From Mycolicibacter heraklionensis (lineage in GTDB: Bacteria; Actinomycetota; Actinomycetes; Mycobacteriales; Mycobacteriaceae), in the NCBI RefSeq assembly GCF_001021505.1, contig NZ_LDPO01000023.1, positions 1 to 64,000 on the forward strand: 64,000 bases of DNA, in the 5' to 3' direction. This document shows positions 25,424 to 34,914 of this stretch, one piece after another. Position 1 is the stretch's first letter; each line of letters begins with the position of its first letter. The notes below the pieces were generated by a model that saw nothing but the letters and a program-made list of their open reading frames with translations, made no database searches and had not been told where the DNA came from. A program made the position numbers and the translations under genes.

Positions 25424-26866
25424 TCAGTTCGACCCGGCATCGCGGTAGGCCTCCAACAGGCGCAGCCACACTTCGCTGATCGTCGGGAAACACGGCACGG
25501 CGTGCCACAGCCGGCTGATCGGCACCCGGCCGGCGACGGCGATGGTGGCCGAATGCAGGAGCTCGGCCACACCCGGACCTACGAATGTGACCCCGAGCAG
25601 GACCAATTCGTCGGCGTCGACCACCATGTGCGCCCGCCCCCGGTAGCCGTCGGCGTGCAGCTTGGCGCCCGTCACCGCGTCACCGATCTCCACGTCCACC
25701 ACCTGCACCCGGTGACCGGCCTGTCGTGCCTGCTCGGCGGTGAGCCCGACCGCGGACGCTTCGGGGTCGGTGAAGAAGACCTGCGGCACGGCGTGATGGT
25801 CCGCGGTGGCGGCGTGCACGCCCCACGGCGCGGTGTCCAGCGGTGTCCCGGCGGCTCGGGCTCCGATGGCGTCACCGGCGATGCGGGCTTGGTATTTGCC
25901 CTCGTGGGTCAGCAGTGCGCGGTGGTTGGCGTCGCCGCACGCATACAGCCAGCCGTCGTCGACGGCCCGCACCCGGCAGGTGTCGTCGACCTCCAGCCAG
26001 TCGCCGGGAGTCAGTCCGACGGTTTCCAGGCCGATGTCGCCGGTGGCCGGGGTGCGGCCGGTCGCGAACAGGATTTCGTCGACTTCTAGTTCGCTGCCGT
26101 CGGTCAGCTCCAAGCGCACCGGACCGTCGCCCACACGCTGCAGCCGGGCGACCGAAACTCCGGTGCGCACATCGACACCCGAGTCGGCCAGCCCGCGGGC
26201 GACGTATTCGCCGACGAACGGCTCCATTCGCGGCAACAACCCTGATCCGCGCACCAGCAGGGTCACCGCCGAGCCCAATCCCTGCCAGGCGGTGGCCATT
26301 TCAACGCCCACCCCGCCGGCGCCGACCACGGCGAGGCGGCCAGGCACCGACGTGGCCTCGGTGGCCTCGCGATTGGTCCACGGACGGGCTTCGGCCATAC
26401 CGGGCAGGTCCGGGAGGGCCGCGCGGGTGCCGGTGCAGACGACGACGGCGTGCCGGGCGGTCAGCGTCACGTCACCATCGGCCTTCGTCACGACCACCCG
26501 TCGCGGCCCGTCCAGGCGGCCGTGGCCGCGCACCAGCGTCCCGCCGATCCCGTCGATCCAGTCCGCCTGCCCGGAGTCGTCCCAGTCCCCCACATAGTGG
26601 TTGCGGCGCTTGAAGACCGCGGCGGCGTCGATCGGGGAACTGACGGCTTCGCGGGCGCCGGCCACCCGGCGGGCGTCGTCGAGAGCGAGCACCGGCCGCA
26701 GCAGGGCCTTGCTGGGCACGCATGCCCAGTAGGAACACTCGCCGCCGGCGAGTTCGCGTTCCACGATCGCCACGGTCAGCCCGGCAGCCCGGGCGCGGTC
26801 GGCGACGTTCTCCCCGACCGGTCCGGCGCCGAGGACGACGAGGTCATAACTGGCGGATCGGGTCAT
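25424..26866 (-). CDS. FAD-dependent pyridine nucleotide-disulfide oxidoreductase
   Basis: A 480-residue flavoprotein of the lipoamide dehydrogenase/mercuric reductase family. It has FAD-binding VVLGAGPVGENVADRA, redox-active GECSYWACVPSK (Cys-x4-Cys), NAD(P)-binding VVGAGGVGVEMA and the second FAD motif YACGDANH. In the C-terminal dimer motif the usual catalytic His-Pro is Phe-Pro (CFPTISE), so the standard His-Glu acid/base pair is missing. It is therefore not a normal lipoamide dehydrogenase; the substrate is unknown. The start is the ATG at 26866. It occupies the slot where Mtb has PE_PGRS30, between pheT and argC. Confidence 0.85.
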   Translation of the reverse strand: MTRSASYDLVVLGAGPVGENVADRARAAGLTVAIVERELAGGECSYWACVPSKALLRPVLALDDARRVAGAREAVSSPIDAAAVFKRRNHYVGDWDDSGQADWIDGIGGTLVRGHGRLDGPRRVVVTKADGDVTLTARHAVVVCTGTRAALPDLPGMAEARPWTNREATEATSVPGRLAVVGAGGVGVEMATAWQGLGSAVTLLVRGSGLLPRMEPFVGEYVARGLADSGVDVRTGVSVARLQRVGDGPVRLELTDGSELEVDEILFATGRTPATGDIGLETVGLTPGDWLEVDDTCRVRAVDDGWLYACGDANHRALLTHEGKYQARIAGDAIGARAAGTPLDTAPWGVHAATADHHAVPQVFFTDPEASAVGLTAEQARQAGHRVQVVDVEIGDAVTGAKLHADGYRGRAHMVVDADELVLLGVTFVGPGVAELLHSATIAVAGRVPISRLWHAVPCFPTISEVWLRLLEAYRDAGSN

Positions 26867-26930
26867 GTGTCCGAGTCCTCTCGGCCGGGGTTTCCCCCAG
26901 CATGCCGGAGCATAGGGGTTCGCGATACCC

Positions 26931-26992
26931 CGCGAGCGTGCGCAGTTGTACACCTGGCCGCGGCGTGTCGTGTGCAAACACGCACCCCCGCG
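26931..26992. repeat. Intergenic palindromic element, copy C
   Basis: Sequence CGCGAGCGTGCGCAGTTGTA, then CCGCGGCGTGTCGTGTGC, then AAACACGCAC. Read on the opposite strand it aligns with copy B through GTGCGTGTTTGCAC, GACACGCCGC and GTACAAC. It lies between pheT and the oxidoreductase gene. Confidence 0.6.
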
Positions 26993-27002
26993 CCAGGAGG
27001 AG

Positions 27003-29486
27003 CTACCCCCGCAAGGCGGCGCCGACGGCCTCGGCGGCACGGGCCACGGCGGCGTCGCGGGCGGCGCTGGCCTCGTCCTCGGTGAGCGTGCGATCGGCGG
27101 CCCGGAAGCGCAGCGCGAACGCGAGCGACTTGCGGCCCTCACCGACCTGCGGGCCGGTGTAGACGTCGAACAGCGCGATGTCCTCCAGCAGCTCACCGGC
27201 GCCCTCACGCACCGCATCGGCCACCGATTGGGCCGTCACCTTCTCATCGACCACCAGGGCCAGATCCTGGAACACCGCCGGGAACGGCGACACCCGGGGC
27301 GCCGGCAGCGCGGCGGTCACCGGGATGGCGTCCAGGTTCAGCTCAACAGCGCAGGTGCCCTTGGGCAGGCCGGCGCGTTCGACGACGGCCGGGTGCAGCT
27401 GTCCGGCATGGCCGATCAGGGTCCCTCCCACCAGCACCTCGGCGCAGCGGCCCGGGTGCCACGGCAGATACGCCGCGGAGCGCAGCGTGACCTCGACACC
27501 GCTGGCACGGGCGATCACCCGTGCCGCCTCGATGGCGTCGGCGGCTTCCACCGGCCGGCCCGGGCCCCACGGCCCGCGGGGTTCGGCCAGGCCGGTCAGC
27601 GCGACCGCGATGTGCTGCGGCTGGCGCGGCAGGGCCGCGTCGATGCCGGCGATCTCGGCGTCGGTGGGGCGCCGGACCGGGGTGACGGCCGGGAACTCGG
27701 CCGGGCCCGCCGACTGCACCACCTGGGCGATCGCGAACAGTGCGACGTCGCTCATCCCCCGGGACACATTGCGGCCCAACGCTTCCAGCAGGCCCGGCAG
27801 CAGGGTGCTGGCCAGCTGGGGCCGGTCGGCCTCCAGCGGGTTGAGCACCGACACGGTGTTACGGCGCGGGTCGTCGTCGGCCAGGCCCCAGGTGTCGAAG
27901 ACTCCGGCGGGCAAGAACGGTGTGGTGAGCACCTCGACGTAGCCGGCCAGGGCCAGCGACTTGCCGATCGCGCGGCGTCGGCGCTGGGTGGCACTCAGCC
28001 CACGCCCGGCCGGCGCGGTCGGCAGGACCGACGGGATGGACTCCAGCCCCTCCAGCCGCAACACCTCCTCGACCAGGTCGGCGGGCTGACGCAGGTCCGG
28101 ACGCCAGCTCGGTGGGGTGACCGTGAGTACGTCACCGGCGGCCGCCACGTGGCAGCCGATCTGGGTGAGCCGCCGCACGGTGGTGCCATCGGGGTAGCTC
28201 ACCCCCGCGGTGCGGTCCGGCAGGTCGGCGGCGATCTCGACGGGAGCCTGACTCCAATTCTGGACCGGCGGGTCGCCGCGCCAGTCGGTCAGCCCCGCCC
28301 CGATGACTCCGCCGGCGATCTCGGCCAGCAGCGCCGCGCAGCGGTCCAGCACGGCCACCGAGATAGCCGGGTCGACGGAGCGCTCGTAGCGCCGCGCCGC
28401 CTCGCTAGGCAGGTGTAGGCGCCGCGCGGTCCGCGACACCGCCGCGGGATCCCAGATCGCGGCCTCCAGCAGCACATCGGTTGAGTCGTCGCGCATTTCG
28501 GTGCTGCCCGAGCCCATCACGCCGCCGATCGCGGCGGTCGCGACGTCGTCGACGATGAGCACGTCGACCGGCTCCAGCTTGCGTTCGATGTCATCCAACG
28601 TGGTGACGGTCTCGCCATCCCGAGCAAACCGGATGTCGAATCCGCCGGTGATGCGGGCCCGGTCGTGGGCGTGCATCGGGTGGCCGAGTTCGACCATGAC
28701 GTAGTTGGTGGCGTCGACGGCCGGCGAGATCGCCCGGATGCCGCACAGTGCCAGGCGGCGCTGCAGCCACCACGGCGATACCGCCGCCGGGTCGATACCG
28801 GTGACACTGCGCAGCGCGAAGCGGCGCACCCCGGTGCCCGGCTGCACGCTCAGCGGCCAGGCCTCCCCCTCCGCGGGCAGCGCCGGTACCGCAGTCGGGT
28901 CGGCGAAGTCCAAGTCCAAGGCGCAGGCGATGTCACGCGCCAGCCCGCGCACCGACATGCAGTAGCCGCGGTCGGGGGTGATCGCTAGCTCATAGACCAC
29001 ATCGTCCAGACCCAGCACCTCATGAGCGTCGGCGCCGGGTTCGGCCGTGCCCGCCGGCAGCACCAGGATGCCGGAATGGTCGGTGCTCAGCCGGATTTCG
29101 GAAGCCGAGCAGATCATGCCGTCGGAGGTGCGGCCGTAGGTCTTGCGGGTGGCAATCGCGAAGTCACCAGGCAGCACCGCTCCCGGCAACGCCACCGCCA
29201 CCAGATCGCCGACGGCGAAATTGCTGGCACCGCAGACGATGTCACGCGGCTCCGCTTCTCCGACGTCGACGCGGCAGGCCCGGATCAGCTTCTTGAATTC
29301 GGTGAGTTCCTCGATCTCGACGACGCGGCCGACCTTGAACGGACCGGTGACCGGACCCAGGGTGTGCACGCCCTCGACCTCGTGGCCGATTCGCAGCAGC
29401 GCCTGCTCAAGTTCCTCGGCGGTAATGTCGAAGCCCGGCGCGCCGGCGATCAGCGTCTCACGCAACCAGCTGTAGGGGATGCGCAT
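27003..29486 (-). CDS. pheT: Phenylalanyl-tRNA synthetase beta chain
   Basis: An 827-residue beta subunit of the heterotetramer, containing the N-terminal tRNA-binding OB domain (about residues 45-155), the editing B3/B4 region and the C-terminal anticodon-binding FDX-ACB domain (ending SPFPAVFQDLALVVDE...). The ATG at 29486 overlaps the pheS stop by one base (TGATG), so the two chains are translationally coupled. It corresponds to Mtb Rv1650. Confidence 0.97.
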   Translation of the reverse strand: MRIPYSWLRETLIAGAPGFDITAEELEQALLRIGHEVEGVHTLGPVTGPFKVGRVVEIEELTEFKKLIRACRVDVGEAEPRDIVCGASNFAVGDLVAVALPGAVLPGDFAIATRKTYGRTSDGMICSASEIRLSTDHSGILVLPAGTAEPGADAHEVLGLDDVVYELAITPDRGYCMSVRGLARDIACALDLDFADPTAVPALPAEGEAWPLSVQPGTGVRRFALRSVTGIDPAAVSPWWLQRRLALCGIRAISPAVDATNYVMVELGHPMHAHDRARITGGFDIRFARDGETVTTLDDIERKLEPVDVLIVDDVATAAIGGVMGSGSTEMRDDSTDVLLEAAIWDPAAVSRTARRLHLPSEAARRYERSVDPAISVAVLDRCAALLAEIAGGVIGAGLTDWRGDPPVQNWSQAPVEIAADLPDRTAGVSYPDGTTVRRLTQIGCHVAAAGDVLTVTPPSWRPDLRQPADLVEEVLRLEGLESIPSVLPTAPAGRGLSATQRRRRAIGKSLALAGYVEVLTTPFLPAGVFDTWGLADDDPRRNTVSVLNPLEADRPQLASTLLPGLLEALGRNVSRGMSDVALFAIAQVVQSAGPAEFPAVTPVRRPTDAEIAGIDAALPRQPQHIAVALTGLAEPRGPWGPGRPVEAADAIEAARVIARASGVEVTLRSAAYLPWHPGRCAEVLVGGTLIGHAGQLHPAVVERAGLPKGTCAVELNLDAIPVTAALPAPRVSPFPAVFQDLALVVDEKVTAQSVADAVREGAGELLEDIALFDVYTGPQVGEGRKSLAFALRFRAADRTLTEDEASAARDAAVARAAEAVGAALRG

Positions 29487-30538
29487 CAGGCACCCACCCC
29501 GAACGGCAGGGAGAACCGGACGTCGCCCTCGACCATGTCGCGCATGTCGGGAATTCCGTTGCGGAACTGCAGGGTTCGCTCCAATCCCATGCCGAACGCG
29601 AAGCCGGAGTATTCGGCCGGGTCGATGCCCACCGCACGCAGCACGTTGGGGTGCACCATTCCGCAGCCGCCCCATTCCACCCAGCCGGGTCCGCCCTTCT
29701 TGCCCTCGAACCAGATGTCGACCTCGGCCGACGGCTCGGTGAACGGGAAGAAGTGCGGCCGGATACGGGTCTTGGCGGCCGGCCCGAACTCCGACTGAGC
29801 GAAGGCGTCCAGGGTGCCGCGCAGGTGCGCCATGGTCAGTCCACGGTCGACCGCCAGGCCTTCGACCTGGTGGAACACCGGGGTGTGGGTGGCGTCGAGT
29901 TCGTCGGTGCGGAAGGTGCGCCCGATCGAGACGACGTAGACGGGCAGTTCGCGGGCCAGCAGGGCGCGGATCTGCACCGGGGAGGTGTGGGTGCGCAGCA
30001 GTTGCCGCGATCCGGGCGGGGCGATGTGGAAGGTGTCCTGGTCGCTGCGCGCGGGGTGGTCGACCGGGAAGTTCAGTGCGTCGAAGTTGAAGTGTTCGGC
30101 TTCGACCTCGGGGCCCTCGGCCAGTTCCCAGCCCATCGCGACGAAGGTGTCGGCGACGTGTTCGGCCAGCATGGTGATGGGGTGCCGCGCGCCGACGGGC
30201 TTCCGGGCCGAGGGCAGGGTGACGTCGATGCTCTCGGCGGCCAGCACGGCAGCGTCGCGCTCGGCGCGCAGGGCCGCCAGGCGCTCGTCGTAGGCGCGCT
30301 GGGCGTCGGTGCGGGCGGCGTTGACACGCTTCCCCGCGTCGGCGCGCGCGGTCTTGTCCAGTTTGGCCAGCGCCTGGCGTGCCAGTGCCAGCGGCGCCTT
30401 GTCACCGAGGTGCTCGGTTTTGGCGTGGGCCAACGCATCCAGGTCGGCGGCCGCGGCAAAGGCGGCCTGCGCTGCCTGCAGCGCCGAGGTCAGGGTCGCG
30501 TCGGAGACGACGGACGGGTCGACTGGTTGTTCGCCCAC
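29486..30538 (-). CDS. pheS: Phenylalanyl-tRNA synthetase alpha chain
   Basis: The 350-residue catalytic subunit. The N-terminal coiled-coil (about 10-95) binds tRNA, and the class II core has motif 2 (SIGRTFRTDELDATHTPVFHQ) and motif 3 (FGMGLERTLQFRNG). The start is a GTG at 30538 with GGGGGAG upstream. First gene of pheST. A strong hairpin terminator ends the PGRS transcript just upstream. Confidence 0.97.
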   Translation of the reverse strand: MGEQPVDPSVVSDATLTSALQAAQAAFAAAADLDALAHAKTEHLGDKAPLALARQALAKLDKTARADAGKRVNAARTDAQRAYDERLAALRAERDAAVLAAESIDVTLPSARKPVGARHPITMLAEHVADTFVAMGWELAEGPEVEAEHFNFDALNFPVDHPARSDQDTFHIAPPGSRQLLRTHTSPVQIRALLARELPVYVVSIGRTFRTDELDATHTPVFHQVEGLAVDRGLTMAHLRGTLDAFAQSEFGPAAKTRIRPHFFPFTEPSAEVDIWFEGKKGGPGWVEWGGCGMVHPNVLRAVGIDPAEYSGFAFGMGLERTLQFRNGIPDMRDMVEGDVRFSLPFGVGA

Positions 30539-30605
30539 GCGAGGAAACTCCCCCTACTGGCTGTGATTTTGGCTGAGACGCAAGCGTCGATCTTATCGAC
30601 ATCAC

Positions 30606-30649
30606 GACGAAAGCCCCGCACGCGGTGGCCGGTGTGCGGGGCTTTCGTC
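30606..30649 (-). terminator. Transcription terminator of the large PGRS gene
   Basis: Perfect 16-base arms (606-621 and 634-649, core AAAGCCCCGCAC / GTGCGGGGCTTT) around a 12-base loop lie 8 bases after the PGRS stop. This is the strongest hairpin in the window and insulates pheST from PGRS transcription. Confidence 0.8.
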
Positions 30650-30656
30650 GGATGGG

Positions 30657-33600
30657 TTAAGGCGCCTTGGGCTCGGCTCCAGCGCCGCCGGCGCCACCTT
30701 CGACACCGTTGGTGTCGGTAGGTGCGGCGGGCTTGGTGCCGGCCGCACCTGCCACGCTGCCCGCCTTACCGCCGGTGCCGCCGGTGCCGCCGGCACCGCC
30801 CTTGGTGGTGCCGACGCCGTTGCCGCCGTTGCCACCCTTGCCGCCGTCGCCACCGTGGCCGGTAGTGGCGGAATCGGTGCTGCTGCCGCCGTTACCGCCC
30901 GCACCGCCGGCGCCGACTGTGACCGCCTGGCCGTTGGTCGGTGCGGTAGCACTGCCGTTGAGGCTGCCGCCGTTACCACCGGCGCCGCCCTTACCGCCGT
31001 CACCGCTGGTGCTGTTGCCGCCCGCGCCACCGGCGCCGCCGGCCTGTGCCCGCCAACTGCCGTTGCCGCTGTCGCCGCCCTTGCCGCCGTCGCCGCCATC
31101 TCCGGTGGTGCCGGTTCCGCCCGCTCCGCCGGCCCCGCCGGTGCCGCCGGAGCCGTACTTGCTTCCGCCGGTAATGCCGGCGGCGGCCGTACCGCCGTCA
31201 CCGCCGTTGCCGCCGGTCTCACCGTTGCCACCGGCGCCGCCGGTGCCCCCGCTGCCGCCGAAGCCGAGGATCTGGCCCTTGCCGGCCAGGTTGCCGTTGG
31301 CGTCATTCCAGCCAGTGCTCTCGCTGCCGGTGCCACCGTTGCCGCCCTTGCCGCCGACACCGTCGGTGCTGGCCCCACCGGCCCCACCACTGCCACCGCT
31401 GCCGCCGGTGATGGTGCCCTGCCCACCAGCGCCACCGTTGCCGCCATTGCCGCCGTTGCCGCTGTCGGGGGCCGGAGCGTCATCCGTGCCGGCACTGACG
31501 GTTGCAGCGCCCCCGGCGCCGCCGGCGCCACCCGCACCACCCCAGATGACCACCGTGCCGTCGTCGGGAGCTTTCGCGATCGCACCGCCGATGCCACCAT
31601 TGCCGCCGGTGCCACCGGTACCGGTGGTTGCCGCACCACCAGCACCGCCGGCGCCACCAGCGCCGGAGACGCCGAGGATGGTGCCGGCCGCGAACTTGTT
31701 AGTGAATCCGTCGATGCCCCAGGTGCCGTCGGACGACCAGCCGGTAGCGACTGCGCCGGCACCACCGTCGCCGCCCTTACCGCCTCCGGTAGTTCCGGCA
31801 CCGCCGGCACCACCCGCGCCACCGGTGCCGCCGTACTGAGTGCCGGAGCCGGCGGTGCCGCCCTTGCCCCCGTCGCCGCCGACGCCGTTGGTCGCGGCTC
31901 CGCCCTTTCCGCCCGCACCGCCGTTGCCGCCCTTGGTGGCGGTGGTGGTGTTGGTGAAGTCGGATTTAGTGCTGGACCCGTTGCCGCCGTTACCGCCGTC
32001 ACCACCATCACCGGCGACCGTGCCGCCCGCACCGCCCTTGCCACCAACACCGCCATTGCCGCCGGTGGTTGCGGTGCCGGTGGTGGCGTAGGCGTTTCCG
32101 CCCAAACCACCGGTGCCGCCATCGCCGTTGGTCCCGCCGGTGCCACCGTCACCACCGGTGCCACCGTTCAGGTGCAGAGAGTCGCCGGCCGCGCCGTTGC
32201 CGCCACTGCCGCCATGGACATTGTTGGGGTCGTAGATCCCTTGGCCGTCCGCACCGGCGGTACCGGCTTCGCCGCCCGTGCCGCCAGTACCTGCGTCGCC
32301 CGCCGCGCCGGCCTTACCCACCGAGCCCACGCTGCCGACGTTGCCGCCGGTGCCACCGGACCCGTAGCCATACTGGCCCTTGGAATCCCACTCCCCGTTG
32401 GCCCCGTCACCACCGTTGCCCCCCGCACCCGCCTGGCCACCGTCACCGCCGTTGCCGCCGTTGCCGTTGGTGCCGGAGTCGGACCCGCCGCCGGCACCGC
32501 CGGCGCCGCCGTTACCACCGTTGTAGCCGGCGCCGCCGTTACCGCCATTTCCGTTGCCGCTGGCGAAGTCGCCGTCAGCACCCGTCAGGCCGGTTCCGCC
32601 GTTACCCCCATCGCCACCATTGCCGCCCTGACCGCCAGCGCCGGTACCGGCGGCCTTGCCGCCATTGCCACCTGTGCCGCCGTGACCGCCGTTGCTCGGG
32701 ATTGAGCCGTTGCCGTCGGCGCCGTTGCCGCCGGTGCCACCGTCGCCACCGGCACCATTGCTCCCTGCGTAGGCGTTGCCGCCGTTGCCGCCGCTGCCGC
32801 CATCGCCGCCGTATTTACCGTCGCCACCGTTGCCGCCCTTGCCGCCGTCGTTGTGCAGCGCGGTACCGGCGGCGCCGTTGCCGCCGTTACCACCCGAGCT
32901 GGCCTGGGAGGGGAAGATGCTGCCGTCTTCACCCTGAGCGCCGGTGGCGCCTGCATCGTCGCCTTCGCCGCCGCCGGCGCCGCCGGCTCCGCCGTTGCCG
33001 ACCTCTTCGCCGTTTTGACCTGCCTGACCGCCATTGCCGCCGCTACCGTCGCCGCCGTTGTCCCAGGTGCCGTTCGCGCCGTTGCCGCCGTTTCCGCCCG
33101 CACCGACGGCCCCGCCGGCACCGCCCTGGCCACCAGCACCGTTAGCTCCGTCGGAGCCGGTGTCGCTCTGGGCCGCACCGGCTAGACCGCCCTTGCCGCC
33201 CACACCGCCGTCGAAGCCGTTGCCGCCTTGGCCACCATTGCCGCCGTTGTCGCCCGCAACGGTGGCGTCTTGACCGTTCGTGCCCTTAATGCCGTCGTGC
33301 CCGGCTCCACCGGCACCACCGACACCGCCATTGCCGCCGTTGCCCGCTTCGGTACCGCCCTTGCCGCCGTTGCCGCCGACACCGCCCGTCCCGCCGACAG
33401 CCGCGCTGCCGCCGTTCATGTCGTTACCGGCCGTACCGCTGATCCCGCCGGCACCGCCGGTACCACCCGAGCCGCCGTTGCCGATCTTGCCGCCGTCACC
33501 ACCGGTCCCACCGTTGCCACCGGTACCAGCATCGTGCGTGGCATCACCGGCACCACCTGCGCCACCGGTACCACCAGCGCCGCCGTTACCGGTGTCGCCG

Positions 33601-34772
33601 CCGACGCCACCGTTACCGCCGAGACCACCATTGCCGGCGGCATTGCCGCCCTCGGCGTCGGCGCCGGCGCCACCGGTGCCGCCCCTACCGCCGTTGCCGT
33701 TGATCGTGCTGGCCGCGCCGTCCGCGCCCTTGACACCGAGCGTGCCGCCGGCACCGCCGGTGCCGCCCACACCACCGACGCCACCATTACCGCCGTTGCC
33801 GCCGGTACCGCCGTTGAGCCCACCGGGGTTGTCCTCGCCCGCTGCGCCGGTGCCGCCCTGGCCGCCTTCGCCGCCGGCGCCGCCCTTGCCGCCGGCACCG
33901 CCGGTGCCGAACAGGGAGCCGCTCGCAGCACCGCCGTTGCCGCCCTTGCCGCCCGCGGCGCCATCGTTACCGGTACCACCAATGCCGGTGCCGCTATCGG
34001 CCCACGTGCCAATGATGCCGGTCGCGCCGGTCGCGCCCACACCACCGTCGCCACCCGCGCCGCCGATCCCGAAGAGCCAGCCCATCGCGGCGCCACCGTC
34101 ACCCCCGTCACCCCCGTCACCGCCGGCGCCACCCGCGCCGCCGATGCCCATGATCGAGCCGCCGAGGCCGCCCGCGCCGCCGTCGCCGCCCACAGCACCC
34201 GCGCCACCGGCGCCGCCGTTGCCGAACCAGCCGGCGTTACCACCCATGCCGCCGCCGATCGAAGCGTCGGCGTCCTCGTCAGCGCCCGCGGAGTAACCGG
34301 CCCCGCCGTCACCGAACCACAGCCCGCCGTTGCCGCCGTCAGGGTTCTCCGCCGTGCCGTCAGCGCCATCGCCCAGATAAATCTGGCCTTCGGGCGCCCA
34401 GCTGTTGACCATGTTGACGATCCAGGCGTTGGCCGAGTTGTCGATCCACGACTCCATGGCCGAGTGGAACGGCTGGTAGAACAGCGTGTTGAACAGCGCC
34501 GAGACGTCGAACGCACTGGTGTCGGCGGCGCTGCCCGGGTCCGAGCTGAACCACGAACTGATGTCCCAGGCGTTGCTGTCCCAGCCGCTCGACGAGTCTG
34601 AGACGGGGGTGAACAGGTTGTCCAACCAGTCGAAGTCCCAGTCGGCGCGCGCCGTGGGAGCCGCTGCCAACGGGGCCATGCCGAACGTCAGGAACGCCGC
34701 CGCCGTGCCACCGGCGCCCACCAGCCGATTCGTCTTACGGCCGTTGTTCCGACGCTGCTGCCGACCTGACAT
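30657..34772 (-). CDS. Large PGRS-repeat protein with signal peptide instead of PE domain
   Basis: A 1371-residue Gly-rich protein. Residues 1-43 form a signal peptide (basic N-terminus, hydrophobic AAAFLTFGMAPLAAAPTARA, then DWDFDW). Residues 44-135 are a unique domain with LFYQPFHSAMESWIDNS, matching the PGRS protein at 13423-16029. The linker GTAENPDGGNGGLWFGDGGAG follows, then about 1200 residues of GGX/GGN repeats. It is read from the ATG at 34772, with a GGGGAA site and a candidate promoter just upstream. It lies between pheS and the cyclase gene, where Mtb has a PE gene. Function unknown; surface or cell-wall location inferred. Confidence 0.88.
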   Translation of the reverse strand: MSGRQQRRNNGRKTNRLVGAGGTAAAFLTFGMAPLAAAPTARADWDFDWLDNLFTPVSDSSSGWDSNAWDISSWFSSDPGSAADTSAFDVSALFNTLFYQPFHSAMESWIDNSANAWIVNMVNSWAPEGQIYLGDGADGTAENPDGGNGGLWFGDGGAGYSAGADEDADASIGGGMGGNAGWFGNGGAGGAGAVGGDGGAGGLGGSIMGIGGAGGAGGDGGDGGDGGAAMGWLFGIGGAGGDGGVGATGATGIIGTWADSGTGIGGTGNDGAAGGKGGNGGAASGSLFGTGGAGGKGGAGGEGGQGGTGAAGEDNPGGLNGGTGGNGGNGGVGGVGGTGGAGGTLGVKGADGAASTINGNGGRGGTGGAGADAEGGNAAGNGGLGGNGGVGGDTGNGGAGGTGGAGGAGDATHDAGTGGNGGTGGDGGKIGNGGSGGTGGAGGISGTAGNDMNGGSAAVGGTGGVGGNGGKGGTEAGNGGNGGVGGAGGAGHDGIKGTNGQDATVAGDNGGNGGQGGNGFDGGVGGKGGLAGAAQSDTGSDGANGAGGQGGAGGAVGAGGNGGNGANGTWDNGGDGSGGNGGQAGQNGEEVGNGGAGGAGGGEGDDAGATGAQGEDGSIFPSQASSGGNGGNGAAGTALHNDGGKGGNGGDGKYGGDGGSGGNGGNAYAGSNGAGGDGGTGGNGADGNGSIPSNGGHGGTGGNGGKAAGTGAGGQGGNGGDGGNGGTGLTGADGDFASGNGNGGNGGAGYNGGNGGAGGAGGGSDSGTNGNGGNGGDGGQAGAGGNGGDGANGEWDSKGQYGYGSGGTGGNVGSVGSVGKAGAAGDAGTGGTGGEAGTAGADGQGIYDPNNVHGGSGGNGAAGDSLHLNGGTGGDGGTGGTNGDGGTGGLGGNAYATTGTATTGGNGGVGGKGGAGGTVAGDGGDGGNGGNGSSTKSDFTNTTTATKGGNGGAGGKGGAATNGVGGDGGKGGTAGSGTQYGGTGGAGGAGGAGTTGGGKGGDGGAGAVATGWSSDGTWGIDGFTNKFAAGTILGVSGAGGAGGAGGAATTGTGGTGGNGGIGGAIAKAPDDGTVVIWGGAGGAGGAGGAATVSAGTDDAPAPDSGNGGNGGNGGAGGQGTITGGSGGSGGAGGASTDGVGGKGGNGGTGSESTGWNDANGNLAGKGQILGFGGSGGTGGAGGNGETGGNGGDGGTAAAGITGGSKYGSGGTGGAGGAGGTGTTGDGGDGGKGGDSGNGSWRAQAGGAGGAGGNSTSGDGGKGGAGGNGGSLNGSATAPTNGQAVTVGAGGAGGNGGSSTDSATTGHGGDGGKGGNGGNGVGTTKGGAGGTGGTGGKAGSVAGAAGTKPAAPTDTNGVEGGAGGAGAEPKAP
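32079..32429 (-). repeat. PGRS super-repeat, unit 2
   Basis: Residues about 782-898 of the large PGRS protein (GAGGNGGDGANGEWDS ... GNGAAGDSLHLNGG ... GGNAYATTG) repeat the order of landmarks in unit 1 about 226 residues earlier. Confidence 0.6.
32757..33101 (-). repeat. PGRS super-repeat, unit 1
   Basis: Residues about 558-672 (GAGGNGGNGANGTWDN ... GNGAAGTALHNDGG ... GGNAYAGSN). The rare Trp, His and Tyr residues recur at the same spacing in unit 2, which shows an internal duplication and not just shared low complexity. Confidence 0.6.
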
Positions 34773-34787
34773 GATTCCCCGCTTCTG

Positions 34788-34816
34788 CGTTAAGACGACC
34801 TGTGTAAACCGGTCAA
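34788..34816 (-). promoter_or_regulatory. Candidate promoter of the large PGRS gene
   Basis: Minus-strand -35 TTGACC (34811-34816), a 17-base spacer and -10 TTAACG (34788-34793), placing transcription about 9 bases before the ATG at 34772. Confidence 0.45.
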
Positions 34817-34914
34817 ATAGTTACGTTGCTCACCGCAGGGTATTCCAAGGAACGGGCTTCATCCACTCGTGCGCAGCAATCTGACCGGCCCACAAGCCAG
34901 TTAACGACGCGCAA

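Noticed and set aside
30667..31839. Long open frame on the plus strand across the PGRS gene, rich in Pro-Pro
   Set aside because: It is the antisense of GGX codons (GCC/CCG repeats) and has no independent start signal or non-repetitive domain.
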